Source of the DNA: Nomia melanderi
Lineage: Eukaryota > Arthropoda > Insecta > Hymenoptera > Halictidae
Reading direction: 5' to 3'
Assembly (NCBI RefSeq): GCF_051020985.1
Contig: NC_135001.1
Location: forward strand, 19,895,896 to 19,959,895
Length of the DNA: 64,000 nt
Part shown: positions 46,365 through 57,634 of the stretch, in pieces
Position numbering within the stretch: the first letter of the stretch is position 1
How the letters are laid out: each line of letters begins with the position of its first letter
Program-made: the position numbers and the translations under genes
The notes under the pieces: generated by a model
Told to the model about the DNA's origin: nothing
Database searches by the model: none
What the model saw: only the letters and a program-made list of their open reading frames with translations

Positions 46365-48198
46365 TTGACACGTTTCTTAGTTTCAAACAATGTCAATATC
46401 TCATTTGAAAATGTTATTTCTAGAAGAGCTAATAATTCAACACAGTTCTCATATTACTCTTACCTACTTACTCTCGTTACTAAACGTTCTCATTCGACAA
46501 TCGTCTTACACCCAACGCAAGGAATATTACGATTGATTTTCGCAAGTAATGGAAGCACTCCGGTGATCATGGCAGACGACGTGTTAATATATCGCGGCAT
46601 TCCTAAGCGACGTTCCTTCGACAGATTTCCTCTCGCAGAGCCGTCGACGCGTCAACGTCGCCTCGCTTGATATTTCGCGAACCGTCCCGAAAGGGGATGA
46701 TTCGAGCGTGCTCGAGGCTGGCTTGCAATAAATAAGACAACGACAGACAGAAAAGCCGGCGGGACGATTCGCTCCGGCGACGTCGAAGATCTCGCGGCAT
46801 GTACGCGCAATATGTTTCCCCCCCGGCGGGGGAGTTCCCCTCCGAGCCCCGTCGGTCCCGAGCACACGCGCTACCCTCTCGGCGTTTTTATTTCTCTCAG
46901 ACTGCGTGCTGCCGGGGCGCGGCGGAGAGGAACGGTTTCAATAATAGCACATCATTGCATTTTCCCTAGAAATAGGAAATTTTACTTTCTTCGCCGCGCC
47001 TCGAGCTCGACCCCCGCCTGCGCCGCGTTCGCGCCCTCCGCCGCTCAGGGTGCGTTTTTCTTGCAGCCTCTCCCGAGCCGGAAATTGAACGGCAAAAGCG
47101 ACACGAATGTCGCGACATTTTCTTGGGAGACGCGACGCGACGCTGCCTGGAACGAGCGGAACGGCGGGGATTGAAGCCACGAGGAACGCTGAATTGTTCG
47201 TGTACGCGGAGATATAAATTGTCCGGGGAACAATGTTCATCGCGCGACTACGCTCCGCTCGACAGAGAGCCGAAAGTGAATACCGATTTATGGCGCATTT
47301 GACGCGAGGGAGTTGTTTCTTTGTGTCGCGAGCCGGCGGAAAGATGGTTTTGGGGAAAACGCGTCGAATGCTGTTTCTGGTGATTGATCGAGTAATCTAG
47401 TAAATCTGTTGTCAACATTTGAAACGTTACATGATCGATTTCGCCGAGTGCGTCCTGTCGTAACAATTGGCGGAATTGTGGATTTCGGAAGCGATCTATT
47501 GAGAGTTCTTCCGAAAGCTTGGTACATTGTACTGGAACATTGAAATTTGAAACTTCCATAGTTTTGCGAATAACTCGGTTTATGATAAGCGGAAAAATCG
47601 AGGACACCGGAGGCATTGCAGCAGATATTCGAAAGTTTGACGAAATACTGAGCCGGTTACCGAAATATAGGGGATAAGGTGATAGGAAGAACGCTGTTCG
47701 CCGCCCAGTCACCCTCTTTAATCCGAGACACGCATAATGTACATCCGCAACTGCTCTCGTAACCGGGTCAAACCGTTTTCATCCGTGTTGTGTGTCGCAG
47801 CTCTCACGTTCGCGTTTTCGACAATGAAACATCCAGACATAAATGTAAGCCGGAAGAGGAAACCAGAACACGCTATTCTGCAAGTCGGCGCGGGAGCGTG
47901 ACTACCTGCTACCGGTAACCGGTGCCTCGGCAACCATCCAGAATGCAGAACAGCTAGGGGTATGTTCGTCCTGCCGCGGCCATGGCCCGACCGTCGTCTT
48001 CGAAAAATAGTCACGATCCGCGTGCTCGATAAATAACGCGAAATTTCTGGATTCCTCGGAATAAAAAGGGATTGGAGGTACCGGAGTACCAGTCTGTTTT
48101 CGGAGCTTTCATTTCGCGACAGTGCATCGGTAATACCGTGGCTGTTATTCGGAAATAGTAATATTCCTTCTATGTTGCAGAATTGTTCGAACGAATTA
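46365..48198. other. CpG-rich non-coding DNA
   Basis: Overlapping frames on both strands (up to 154 codons at 47248-47712 minus) with no recognisable domain or splice pattern. Nothing else is seen. Confidence 0.4.
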
Positions 48199-48404
48199 TT
48201 AACCCTTTGACGAACGTCGATATTTCGGCGAGATCAAATTTCCATATTTGGAAAAGTCGTGAACACATAATTTAATTACTCAAACAGCTAGGGATCAGTG
48301 TATAATTTCCTTTCTTTCTATTACTTAAGCAATCGATATGTAATTTAACTTCATCTGTCGGAGGTTTCGTATATTTCGAAGAATCTTCGTCCGTGAAGGG
48401 TTAA
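48199..48404. mobile_element. P5 MITE (TTAA type), copy 2, inverted
   Basis: 206 bp with TTAA edges. Ends TTAACCCTTTGACGAACGTCG and CTTCGTCCGTGAAGGGTTAA. It is the reverse orientation of 37032-37236, sharing the TATTTCGAAGAATCTTCGTCC terminus and ATATGTAATTTAACTTCATCTG-like interior. Confidence 0.83.
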
Positions 48405-48443
48405 AACAGTTGAAATGGTTAAGTATAGGATAATTATATAATA

Positions 48444-48668
48444 TTAACATTAGAATTGCAAGGCATTTAATATGATTAATATGCAATTCCTATAAAAATT
48501 GTAACAATAGATTATTTTCAGTTTCTTTAGACATTCATCATAATACTATAGTGAAACTATTTATTTTTTAAATCATTTCGCATATTCAGTGCTTCGAAGA
48601 TATCAATCATTGCTGAACAAAAAAATCAAAACCAGTCATTTTCACTGGTACGGTAATTCTACTGTTAA
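48444..48668 (-). mobile_element. P3 MITE (TTAA type), copy 5, inverted
   Basis: 225 bp with exact TTAA on both sides, only 40 bp from the P5 copy. Ends TTAACATTAGAATTGC and GTAATTCTACTGTTAA. The hairpin region CCAGTCATTTTCACTGG sits near the right end, as expected for this orientation. Confidence 0.87.
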
Positions 48669-49272
48669 TGTGTTTAAATAACTTCTTATTTTCTAGTAGA
48701 TAACTGAAACTGTCAATGACCTGTCTATGCAATTATGTTTATACAATATCCAATATATTAAACTGATTACATCTAGTTAATAAAAAATGAATATACATAT
48801 TGGTACCTATCATGCTCTAGAGAATATCCTATTCGCCAAGGTTATTAAATTCAATGATACACATTTGTGCAGTGCACTGATGCGTTGAGGGGGTACAAAG
48901 CAATGAATCGTTGCCCGGCAACTAAGAACAGGATCCACGGTTGTTATTAGCGACCGGTTGGATTTCCCATCTAGGGATTGACTCAATCTGAACTTGTGAA
49001 GGTGCTAGAGAAGCGTTACACGTGTTTAGGGAGCTGTCGATAGGGTACGTGTGTTTACCTCTCGACGATCTTAGGACATCGCAGACGTCTTCCGATTGTA
49101 GGACATCGTGTAATCGGACAGGACATTGTAATAGGAATACATTCAACGTTGCAGACGGGTCACACTGGACTGCCTACCTGCTTCGCGCATTGATTTCCTC
49201 AAAAGATTTGCCTTACTCAAGACACTGGTGACCAAAATTGAAGTACTTTATGTGCCAAAGTAGACTCAAGGA
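48669..49272. other. AT-rich non-coding DNA
   Basis: Nothing recognised. Short frames at 48922-49231 on both strands have no known content. Confidence 0.4.
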
Positions 49273-49512
49273 TTAACCCTTTGCACTCGGAAGTATTTCG
49301 TTAGAAATACTTAACACTCTCTAACTAGACAAAGACGATGTTTTTAATGAATTCAAAGAGAAATCACAGGTAAATCGAGGAACAAAGCTTTCTTATCCCA
49401 ATATTTCACGCATCAATGCATTATACATAGTTCAATATTAAATATCAAATTTTCTAATTTTACTGCATCGAATCAAGTGACTGGGAGTCACCTCTCGAGT
49501 GCAAAGGGTTAA
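49273..49512. mobile_element. P1 MITE (TTAA type)
   Basis: 240 bp with TTAA edges. Ends TTAACCCTTTGCACTCGGAAG and CTCTCGAGTGCAAAGGGTTAA. The perfect hairpin GTGACT-GGG-AGTCAC at 49477-49491 lies 21 bp inside the right end only. This is the best-preserved P1 copy in the window. Confidence 0.9.
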
Positions 49513-51168
49513 CGTAAAAGCTTCTTACATCGAAATAACAAAGCTTGTAGAGTCAATGATTATTCTCGTTAATTTCCTTCAATATTTCTCATACATATAT
49601 ACTCTCATTACTTTCCTCCTTAACCGAAATATCTCATTCCATCATCAATGCACGTCCAATTCCAGAAATCGTTAATAATCCTTGCCAAGATACATCAAGA
49701 GCAGACAGAAACGATTAAGTATCAGTCACAATCAGACAATTGGGCGTCCGTAACCCAAGGTACCCTTTCTTACATCGTTCCTTTATCTCCGTCCCCGGGA
49801 AAGTAGGTCGGATCTCGGAGAAAAATGAAAGAACCGAGATCCCGAATTCGAGTGCCGGTCCGGGGAGGTGGGTCCCGTGAAATATTCAGAGAATTCGCTC
49901 GGTTCCACCGTTTGACGGCTACGCTCTCCGCTGTCTACACACCGGGCCGCGTCTTAGACTTTCATCCGCGTCTCTCCGCGTTCCCGCCCACTCGCTTCCC
50001 GGAGACGCGATACGTGTTGTTCGCCGTTGAAAGAGGCGCGGTAACTCGGGCTCGCAGGTGTTTTACGAGGGAAATGGCGCCGGAGCCGGCCCTTTCGCGC
50101 CCGTGATCATTAAACCGCGCTCGAGCGCGGGGAAACTAGATCGTTACGTTTGATACTTCGACGCCGGTTCTTCCGTTTACCTCGAAATCCCGTTCCGCCG
50201 AGGACTCGCTCGAGTTCGCCGTAGGAATTTCAAGGCGTTCGAAAAGTTCCGCGCGGAAATATGAAACCGGTGCCGGGGAACTCGAGGATCGATCGAGAAC
50301 GAGTCGAGCACCGAATACTGGCAGGAACCAACGCAATTACCAAGTTCCCGAGCGTTGTCTTTGAAAGCCCGCCGGAACAATGGCCGGCGTCGGGTTTTCC
50401 GTTCGAAGCGGGCGACCGCTTCGTTCCCGGAGCCGCGGATCGATCGTTCGCCGGGCGTCCGTCCCCCGCGAGCGGACAAAGCACCGCGGAACCGCATTTA
50501 ATAACGGCGGTCGCGCGTATGAACTTCCGCTGATAGCTGTTTAGAAGGACCGTCACGGAAGGACTCTCGACTCTCGTCCTTGTCGCCGGGGATGGCACTT
50601 AGATGAGGCTCCTTTGCAGTCCCCCTTTTGTGACGGAACGGCGTGCTTGTGTCGGTCGCGCGCGCGCGTTTAAACAGGTAACTCCATAACGGCGCCTCGG
50701 CGAAAACTCGCGGGCACTGTGCGGACCGTAAACGGCGTCAATTTGCAACCGTCGTTTCTTTGACGCCGCTGTCTTTCGAGTCATTAAGGGTGCAACTTTA
50801 TAACTAATTTCGCCCCCGCCGCTGTCGCTTTGACTACCGCTGATGCTGATATTTTCGAGTTTCACCGATATTGCACTAGCTCTGACCTCGATTCCCTGCG
50901 GTTCGAGCGATTGCATCGTTGTTTTTGCGCTCGCCGTCTCGTCCTTTGACGTGTTGATTCAATCTAATTGTATAACGCTGTTTACTGTGCACCTCTCGAT
51001 CGATAGTTTCTGAAGTCAAATTAGATGTAATTTTTCACTGTAAGGTGAGTTACTGAGTAATCAAGTATCTTGTGTGTTTTAATGGCAATTGCTTGAGGTT
51101 TTGGAGAATATTTAGAGAACAGTTACCTTCGATGCCATGAAAACATCGAATACACCATATTACAATTA
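49513..51168. other. CpG-rich non-coding DNA
   Basis: 49800-50950 is CpG-rich with overlapping frames on both strands, none recognisable. 50950-51168 is AT-rich. Confidence 0.4.
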
Positions 51169-51325
51169 CCAATCCTCTGCACTCGAAAGTTTGTAGCTAC
51201 ATTCATAATTTTCTAATAAAAATCTGATTAAATTTTCAACTGTTACATACTCATTAATCAAGAGAAAGCTACTTTACTTCAACACCTCACGTCTAACCGA
51301 ATTCAAATTTGATATTTAATACGGT
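51169..51325. mobile_element. degenerate P1 MITE
   Basis: Starts CCAATCCTCTGCACTCGAAAGTTT-like and shows an interior resembling P1 (AAGCTACTTTACTTC, CAAATTTGATATTTAAT). The right terminus is missing. Confidence 0.5.
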
Positions 51326-52180
51326 GTGTCGTCTTGCGTCAAACAAAATGGCGCCTATGAGTCCCCCGAGTGAGCAGGGTTACCGAGTTCTAATGCAGTA
51401 CACGTCGCACAGAAAACCATAATTGTACCATGGAAGAAGTACGTTCTCGCAAACGAGGTACAAACGTTGCTCAATCATCGGGCGGACATCAGCGGAATCC
51501 ATCGGATCAGCGATACAATGAAAGGCTCTCGAGGGAACAAGGCATGCCACTTTATCCCTCGGTCCCGATCGAACGAACAAATCATTTCACGGACAGCACC
51601 CCTAGGCCGGCGGCGCGCGGACAGGTTCACAGTTCGCGGCCGAGTATTCCGGAGTTGAAACGAATTCCCAGAACTTACGGATTCGATTATTAGTTCGCGC
51701 AGTCGGGCCGAGCCGGGGGAAACTTGCCACCTTCTTCATTCGCTCGCGCGGCGAGCCTCGGCCTGAGGAATTGTGAGTGCAGGCGGCCGTGTGATTGCCA
51801 GTCCCTCTGTCTCCCTCCCCGCCCCGCCCCTTTCTTTCCGGGTTCGACGCGAAGTTCGGCGGGCGAGCCCGCGCGTTAAGCGAATTCCGAGTTCCCGACC
51901 TGCTCCATTCGGCTCGGCTGTCGAACGCGATACCAGGGAAACGAAGGAGCTGGCTCGAAGTGGCTTCCGCGGTTTCGAGGCAGGCGACTGCCTCGGGCGC
52001 GGTTCGGTGTTCTGGCGTGATTCAAGAAAATCTGTATCGCCTTCCTGTGCGATGTATCTCGCGGTATTATCCATGTGATTTATATTTCACTCTGCTGCTA
52101 ATACCTTGCGAGAGCACGGAGGAATTCTCTTTGCGTCCGTGTCTATCTGATTTATTTTTCTACTAATAATTTGTCGTTAT
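51326..52180. other. CpG-rich non-coding DNA
   Basis: Overlapping frames on both strands at 51380-52166 with no recognisable domain. Nothing else is seen. Confidence 0.4.
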
Positions 52181-52745
52181 TATTGTTAATATTAGTATTA
52201 TTATTATTGATAATTTGTTAATGATATGAAGGTGAAATATCCATAATGAAATAATATTTCTAGTAAAATAATATTATTACTATTATTAATGATAATTCAT
52301 TAATGATCTGAAGGTGAAATATCCATAATGAAACAATATTTCTAATAAAATAATATTATTACTATTATTCATGATAATTTATTAATGATCTGAAGGTGAA
52401 ACATCCATAATCAAACAGTATTTCTAATAAAATAATATTATTACCATTATTAATAATTTATTAATAATCTGAAGGTGAAATATCCATAATGAAACAATAT
52501 TTCTAATAAAATAATATTATTACTATTATCAATGATAATTTATTAATGATCTGAAGGTGAAATATCCATAATAAAACAATATTTCTAGTAAAATAATATT
52601 ATTACTATTATTAATGATAATTTATTAATGGTCTGAAGGTGAAATATCCATAGTGAAACAGTATTTCTAATATAATAATATTATTACCATTATTAATAAT
52701 TTATTAATAATCTGAAGGTGAAATATCCATAATAAAACAATATTT
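52181..52745. repeat. AT-rich minisatellite, 79-82 bp units
   Basis: The word TGAAGGTGAAATATCCATAA recurs with small changes, anchored at about 52226, 52308, 52390, 52469, 52551, 52633 and 52712. Spacings are 82, 82, 79, 82, 82 and 79 bp, which suggests a higher-order unit of three repeats (243 bp) duplicated in block. The rest of each unit is ATTATT-rich. Confidence 0.92.
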
Positions 52746-52794
52746 CGCTTCAGTCCATTAATATCGAATGATATCCATTTTTCCTATATTACTC

Positions 52795-52843
52795 TAGAAA
52801 TCTTTGCACAAGCCTTTCTTTTTATCATACGACAAGGGGTTAA
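52795..52843. mobile_element. P6 MITE right-end fragment
   Basis: ATCATACGACAAGGGGTTAA matches the P6 right terminus at 30891-30910. The TTAA is intact, but the rest of the element is replaced by the minisatellite on its left. Confidence 0.5.
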
Positions 52844-54228
52844 GACGGGCCGGAATTCACAATCACCTTCGATATACCTCGCTCGTGCAAACGCGTACTC
52901 TGTACACAGTGTTTCCAATTAGCAGGGGTAAAATAATAATTAACGCGTCCACGTAGGAAGAGCAGCGCCCCGAGAACTCTTAGGAGTTAAACTTTTTAGT
53001 CGTCCATATAACATAACGAGGGATTCTTTGTGCAGAGTTCGTTAAGCCTGCGCCCCTTTGATTCCGGATTCTCTGTGGCCGATATTCCGCCGCTTAAATA
53101 TTTAACAGTTTCCCGGTCATTCGATTACCGGGCCCCTTTCTGCATACCAGACCGCGTTCAGTGGAATTCCCCGCAGATAAACGACGCTGATCCTTCCACC
53201 GCTCGCTGCTGCGGCACGTGCAACTGCCGGCTTACTTTTTACTCGGCGATCATGAATAACTAGTAGAAACCGACTAGCGGAACACGGGTTCGGCAGAAAT
53301 AACTGCGAGAGCGTATCGTCGCAAGAAATGTTTCATTCGACCGTTGCGCAACGAGCGGCGCGTCTCGCCGTGCAACATGGCATCAAGATAGAAGGACAAC
53401 TATTCATCTTTTTTTTATATTCGACGGAGCTCTCGCTGCGCTGGGAGTTCCGAGCAAATCGGGATAGCTACCCTCAGTGATTCTTGCTCGTATTACACTG
53501 TAGGCTGGATTTCAAAGATATTTTGATTGATTTTTAGTCGCGTTACACGTTGAGTTAAGTTACATCTTGAATAAATTTCAGTTTAATTACATGGAATGTT
53601 TTAGCAATCTTGAATGATTTTCTGCCACATTACACGGTTTGGAGATCATAAATCGAATGACAACGAAAGTGGGAGGAGAATAGAGACCGCCGTAATTGCT
53701 TTACGGCTTTTACTGAGCGCAAAAAATTCGGTCCCTATCGAGAAGCAGCAATTAAATTCCCGAAATATTCCGAATTGATCCAGAGCGGTGCTCCAACGGC
53801 AAACGGAAGCATTAAATCAATTTCAATATTCATTACTCGACTGCAGACTGACCCGGCTAACAAGTTTCGCGCTACGTCGTCCGGCGGCGTCGTCATAAAA
53901 CAAATTTTTCCGCGCGCACCGATGTGGGACAGGATCTAATAACATCGATTCGTCTTTCCATCAAGACAGCTCCGGGTACAATTTACGCGGCAACGGAAGC
54001 TGCGCAACTGGCGGACCTACGTCGGTTCGCGCCAATTAATAAAATGACGGAACACCGCGGTCCACGGCCGGCCATTAATTACCAGAGGCGACCCGGGACA
54101 TTAGTAATGGCATTCCAACCTGGAAATCGAGCGAAGCGTGCGAGAATTCCTCGGTTTTTTGTGCCCTACGCTCTCTCGTGCTTGAATGTTCGCGTGCTGG
54201 ACATTTTGTTTCGCGTCGTACGGAAGAC
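52844..54228. other. non-coding DNA
   Basis: Mixed composition with frames at 53030-53263 and 53924-54262 plus that are not recognisable. Nothing else is seen. Confidence 0.4.
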
Positions 54229-54815
54229 AATGGACCAACTAATCTATGAAGTAAGCTATTAATCCTTAAAATAGTGTAGCAGCAGCGTCTTGGTAAATAA
54301 TACATTCCCAAGAAGCTTCTTTTACAGTAGTATAGTTTTAGAGAAACATCTAACAACACGAAAAGAAACTTAACTTCCAAAAACTGTACACAAACTCCAT
54401 AAAATCTCAAAATAATCGATAACGAAATTAAATTCGAATAACCTACAGAATTCTCTTCTCGAAACTAGTGCACCGTATTTTTAGAATCCTCCCAGATCAA
54501 ACAGTACGAGTCAATATGAGAATGGACCAACCAATCTATGAAGTAAGCTATTAATCCTTAAAATAATGAAGCAGCATCTTGGTAAATAATACATTCCCAA
54601 GAAGTTTCTTTTACAGTAGTATAGTTTTAGAGAAATATCTAACAACACAGAAAGAAACTTCCAAAAACTGCACACAAACTCCATAAAATCTCAAAACAGT
54701 CGAAACTAAATTCGAATAATTTGTAGATCGATGAATTCTCTTCTCGAAACTGGTGCGCCGTATTTTTAGAATCCTCCCAGATCGAACAGTGCGAGTCAAT
54801 ATGCATCAGACCAAA
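54229..54815. repeat. 292-bp tandem duplication
   Basis: TGGACCAAC(T/C)AATCTATGAA begins at 54231 and again at 54523, and the sequence stays parallel through CTTTTACAGTAGTATAGTTT to the CCTCCCAGATC(A/G)AACAGT region. Copies differ by point changes and short indels. It lies in intron 2, about 350 bp from exon 2 of the neuroligin gene. Confidence 0.88.
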
Positions 54816-55161
54816 TAGCACGAGATCAATATACATCAGACAATAGGACAGCCGCGGGAACCTAATCAAATCAGGCAGAGTTTCATAGAAATCCGCTGCG
54901 AACGTCGAGCATAAGAAGACGCGCCGGCCGTGTAACACGCGAGCGCCTCCTTAATCAAGTAGCACGAATCGATATGTGTCAGACAAAAGCCTCTCGGCGG
55001 AGTGTAATCGCGTGGTATTGCAGGCAGCTCTTCCCGCTCGACACGGGGACGCTTTGAAGCGTACATACCCCGGCTGTCCTTCGATACCTCGGGGCGAGGA
55101 GCGATAATGCCTGTCCACGGAAATGTTCGGAGTGTAAGCGGATAAACGAAGGAATACTCAC
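54816..55161 (-). other. start of neuroligin intron 2
   Basis: The 5' splice site on the minus strand reads ATGG|GTGAGT at 55162/55161. No third exon is seen below this point. The frame continues open past the splice site for a while but loses similarity to neuroligin at once. Confidence 0.7.
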
Positions 55162-55337
55162 CCATAGCCGGCGCGTAGATGTTCAAGTAGAGGCAATCCT
55201 CGCTCTGATTCCGCAGATGCGGCAGTAGTCTCTTCAAGTACTCCAGCCGGCCTTTCGGCATACGCTCCAGTGCTTCTTGCTCATTCGAGATGTCGGGCAG
55301 CTTTTGGGGGCAAACTGGACCGACCGAGTTCGATAAT
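55162..55337 (-). CDS. Nlg: neuroligin exon 2
   Basis: 176 nt, residues 83 (split codon) to 142 (split codon). The acceptor TTTACAG precedes it and the donor GTGAGT follows it. Exon 1 ends in phase 2, and joining gives an uninterrupted frame. The product reads G-P-V-C92-P-Q-K-L-P-D-I, then M-P-K-G-R-L-E-Y-L-K-R-L-L-P, then N-Q-S-E-D-C131-L-Y-L-N-I-Y-A-P. The last block is the type-B carboxylesterase signature region. The M-P-K-G-R-L-E-Y stretch is typical of neuroligins rather than catalytic esterases. C92 and C131 flank a conserved loop, and N126 is a possible glycosylation site. Neuroligins are postsynaptic adhesion proteins that bind neurexins. The catalytic-triad region, transmembrane segment and cytoplasmic tail would be in later exons outside the window. 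The paralogue cannot be determined. Confidence 0.93.
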
Positions 55338-57386
55338 CTGTAAAGAGGGATTCGCTTGAGCCCGCTCATGCGTGACGACGCGGATAAATCGAACGGCGCG
55401 GCCCCGCAATTCGGGAAAACCACAACGAAGGGATGATTACAGAGAATTCGACCCACCCCCTTTGTCTCGCTTTACGATTAGATGGATAGTGATTCCGATC
55501 CGCCTGAGTGCGAGCGAAATGTACTCAGTTAGCGGGGGATCGGATCATTCCGCCTCCACGAAAGAGTCCGACGAGTAACACTGCGAATCTGTGGATCGAT
55601 CGTTGCTGTTTTATTCTGGTCATACGTGGAATAAACAACTTTGGTCGACTTTGTTAACCTTCTATCGGCGCGTTCTACTTGTTCGATCAATTTTCTGAAT
55701 TCTTTTTGCTTGTTGATGTACTGACTGTTCGTTGAAATGGTCGGGATTTTCATACTGGTTAAGATATTTCATGGGGGTAATTTTTACTGGATGAGATACC
55801 GGATTCCTAGTGTCGTTTGTTTCATTAGATACGGAACCTGGTGTATTAAATCGTAACAAGTTTGCGATTTAACGACAGTGTGCTCTGATTTAGAACAGCT
55901 TGTCCTGTTTTAATGCCATTGTAGTCACGAACGCGTTGATTACGTTCCTCGCGCCTTCTTCCCTGTAGCCGATGGCGAAAACTGTTTCGTCATGATTTCT
56001 CTATGCTCAGCAAAAGTCAGATGCATTGAAACGCGTTTCTATTCCGAAGACCGGCGCGGAATGACAGGATGGCGGATATGAAAGGGCATACTGGCTGAAT
56101 ACTTGAACGAATTTCAAAGGAACAGCTTGACATAACTTTGCAGGAAATATGCTGGCAGAATACGTTTAAGAATCCGCGCATTAAGAGGATGCCAGAAGGT
56201 AGAATACGTTCTATGAAAATCAAACAAATTGTCAAGATACAGTGATCGCGATTCGATAGCACTATCATTTATCGCGCTGCAACGTTAGTATTGTCCGTTC
56301 GATTTCGATCACTCCGTATGCTACTAACTTAGGTTGGGTTATCTATATTACACGAATATTATCGTTATGTGGATTATACTGAACTGCGAAAGAGGATTTA
56401 TGGTCATCTATACCTATTGATGTAGATATAGATCCATATCGATCTATCTAAACATAGATAGAAACCTATTTAAATGTACCTTGATATGGCTATATCCATA
56501 GAGAGCTATCTACATATAGATATTCATCAATATAGATTCATCTAAATGTAAATATAGATGAGTATAGACCAATCTATATATAGATGTAGATCAATATAGG
56601 TCTATCTAGATATAGGTACAGAACAATATAGATCTACCTAGATATAGGTATAGATCAATATGGATTTATCGAAATATAAATATAGATGAATATAGATCAA
56701 TCTAAATATAAATATAGATGAATATAGATCTACCTTGATATAGGAATAGAACAATATGGATTTACCTAAATACAAATATAGATGAATACAGGTCAATCTA
56801 GATATAGGTATAGATCAATATGGATTTATCTAAATACAAATATAGATGAATACAGATCAATCTAGATATAGGTATAGATCAATATGGATTTATCTAAATA
56901 CAAATATAGATGAATATAGATCTACCTAGATATAGGAATAGATCAATATGGATTTATCTAAATACAAATATAGATGAATACAGATCAATCTAGATATAGG
57001 TATAGATCAATATGGATTTATCTAAATACAAATATAGATGAATATAGATCTACCTAGATATAGGAATAGATCAATATGGATTTATCTAAATACAAATATA
57101 GATGAATACAGATCAATCTAGATATAGGTATAGATCAATATGGATTTATCTAAATATAAATATAGATGAATATAGATTTGTCGAAATATAAATATAGATC
57201 AACATAGATCAATCTAGATATAGGTATAGATTAATATAGATCTATCCAGACATAGACTTAGATCTGTACAGATATACCTAGATACAGACACAGATCCATA
57301 CACATCTACAGTCCACACACAAAGAACGAGAACTGAACTGAACAAAGGCTCACGAAGACTAGTTAGAAGAAAATCGTAAGGCTCAC
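55338..57386 (-). other. neuroligin intron 1
   Basis: 2,049 nt, with a GT donor (GTGAGC) at its high-coordinate end and an AG acceptor (TTTACAG) at its low-coordinate end on the minus strand. It holds the 64-bp minisatellite at 56404-57300. A 66-codon minus frame at 55662-55859 begins at TTG and lacks credible splice sites on both sides, so I do not call an exon. Confidence 0.88.
56404..57300. repeat. AT-rich 64-bp minisatellite in intron 1
   Basis: Built from GATATAGATC-like words. The phrase CAATATGGATTTA(T/C)C recurs at 56656, 56752, 56816, 56880, 56944, 57008, 57072 and 57136, so the spacing is 64 bp from 56752 on. Two unit types alternate, one with CAGATCAATCTAGATATAGG and one with TAGATCTACCTAGATATAGG, giving a 128-bp higher-order repeat. 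The edges (56404-56650 and 57200-57300) are degenerate. Confidence 0.93.
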
Positions 57387-57634
57387 CTGACTCTTTCCCA
57401 CGTACTGGGCGCCCTGGTCGGCGAGAATCTGTTGCTCCCGACCGGCGGGGTGGCGTACGGTATCCCGAGGTAGACGTCGATTGGTTTGAGGAACTTGGCG
57501 CTCTCGAAGGACCGTATGACCCCCTGCACCTCGCCGTAACGGGTCTGGACGATCCGTGGATTGGGCTTGTTCTTGATCGAGAGCGAGAGGGTGGGCGGTG
57601 CAATCAGACAGACGAGAATCAGGAAGAGTTCCAT
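57387..57634 (-). CDS. Nlg: neuroligin exon 1 (first coding exon)
   Basis: 248 nt coding, 82 codons plus two bases. I start at the ATG at 57634 because residues 1-19 (M-E-L-F-L-I-L-V-C-L...) form a hydrophobic signal peptide and the context GCAAGATGG is good. In-frame ATG codons upstream (57778) would bury it behind an arginine-rich stretch. The mature part begins near K-N-K-P-N-P-R-I-V and runs T-R-Y-G-E-V-Q-G-V, then Y-L-G-I-P-Y-A-T-P-P-V-G, then A-P-S-T-W-E. This is the N-terminal beta region of the alpha/beta-hydrolase fold of type-B carboxylesterases, in the form seen in arthropod neuroligins. The donor is GTCAG|GTGAGC. Only about 141 residues of the roughly 800 or more expected for the family are present in the window. 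Confidence 0.92.

Noticed and set aside
55529..55859. Two short minus frames in neuroligin intron 1 as a possible extra exon
   Set aside because: They overlap in different frames, start at non-ATG codons, and neither is flanked by a credible acceptor and donor pair. Exons 1 and 2 already join in phase without them.
52201..57200. CRISPR-like arrays
   Set aside because: The repeats are contiguous minisatellites without unique spacers, in a eukaryotic genome.
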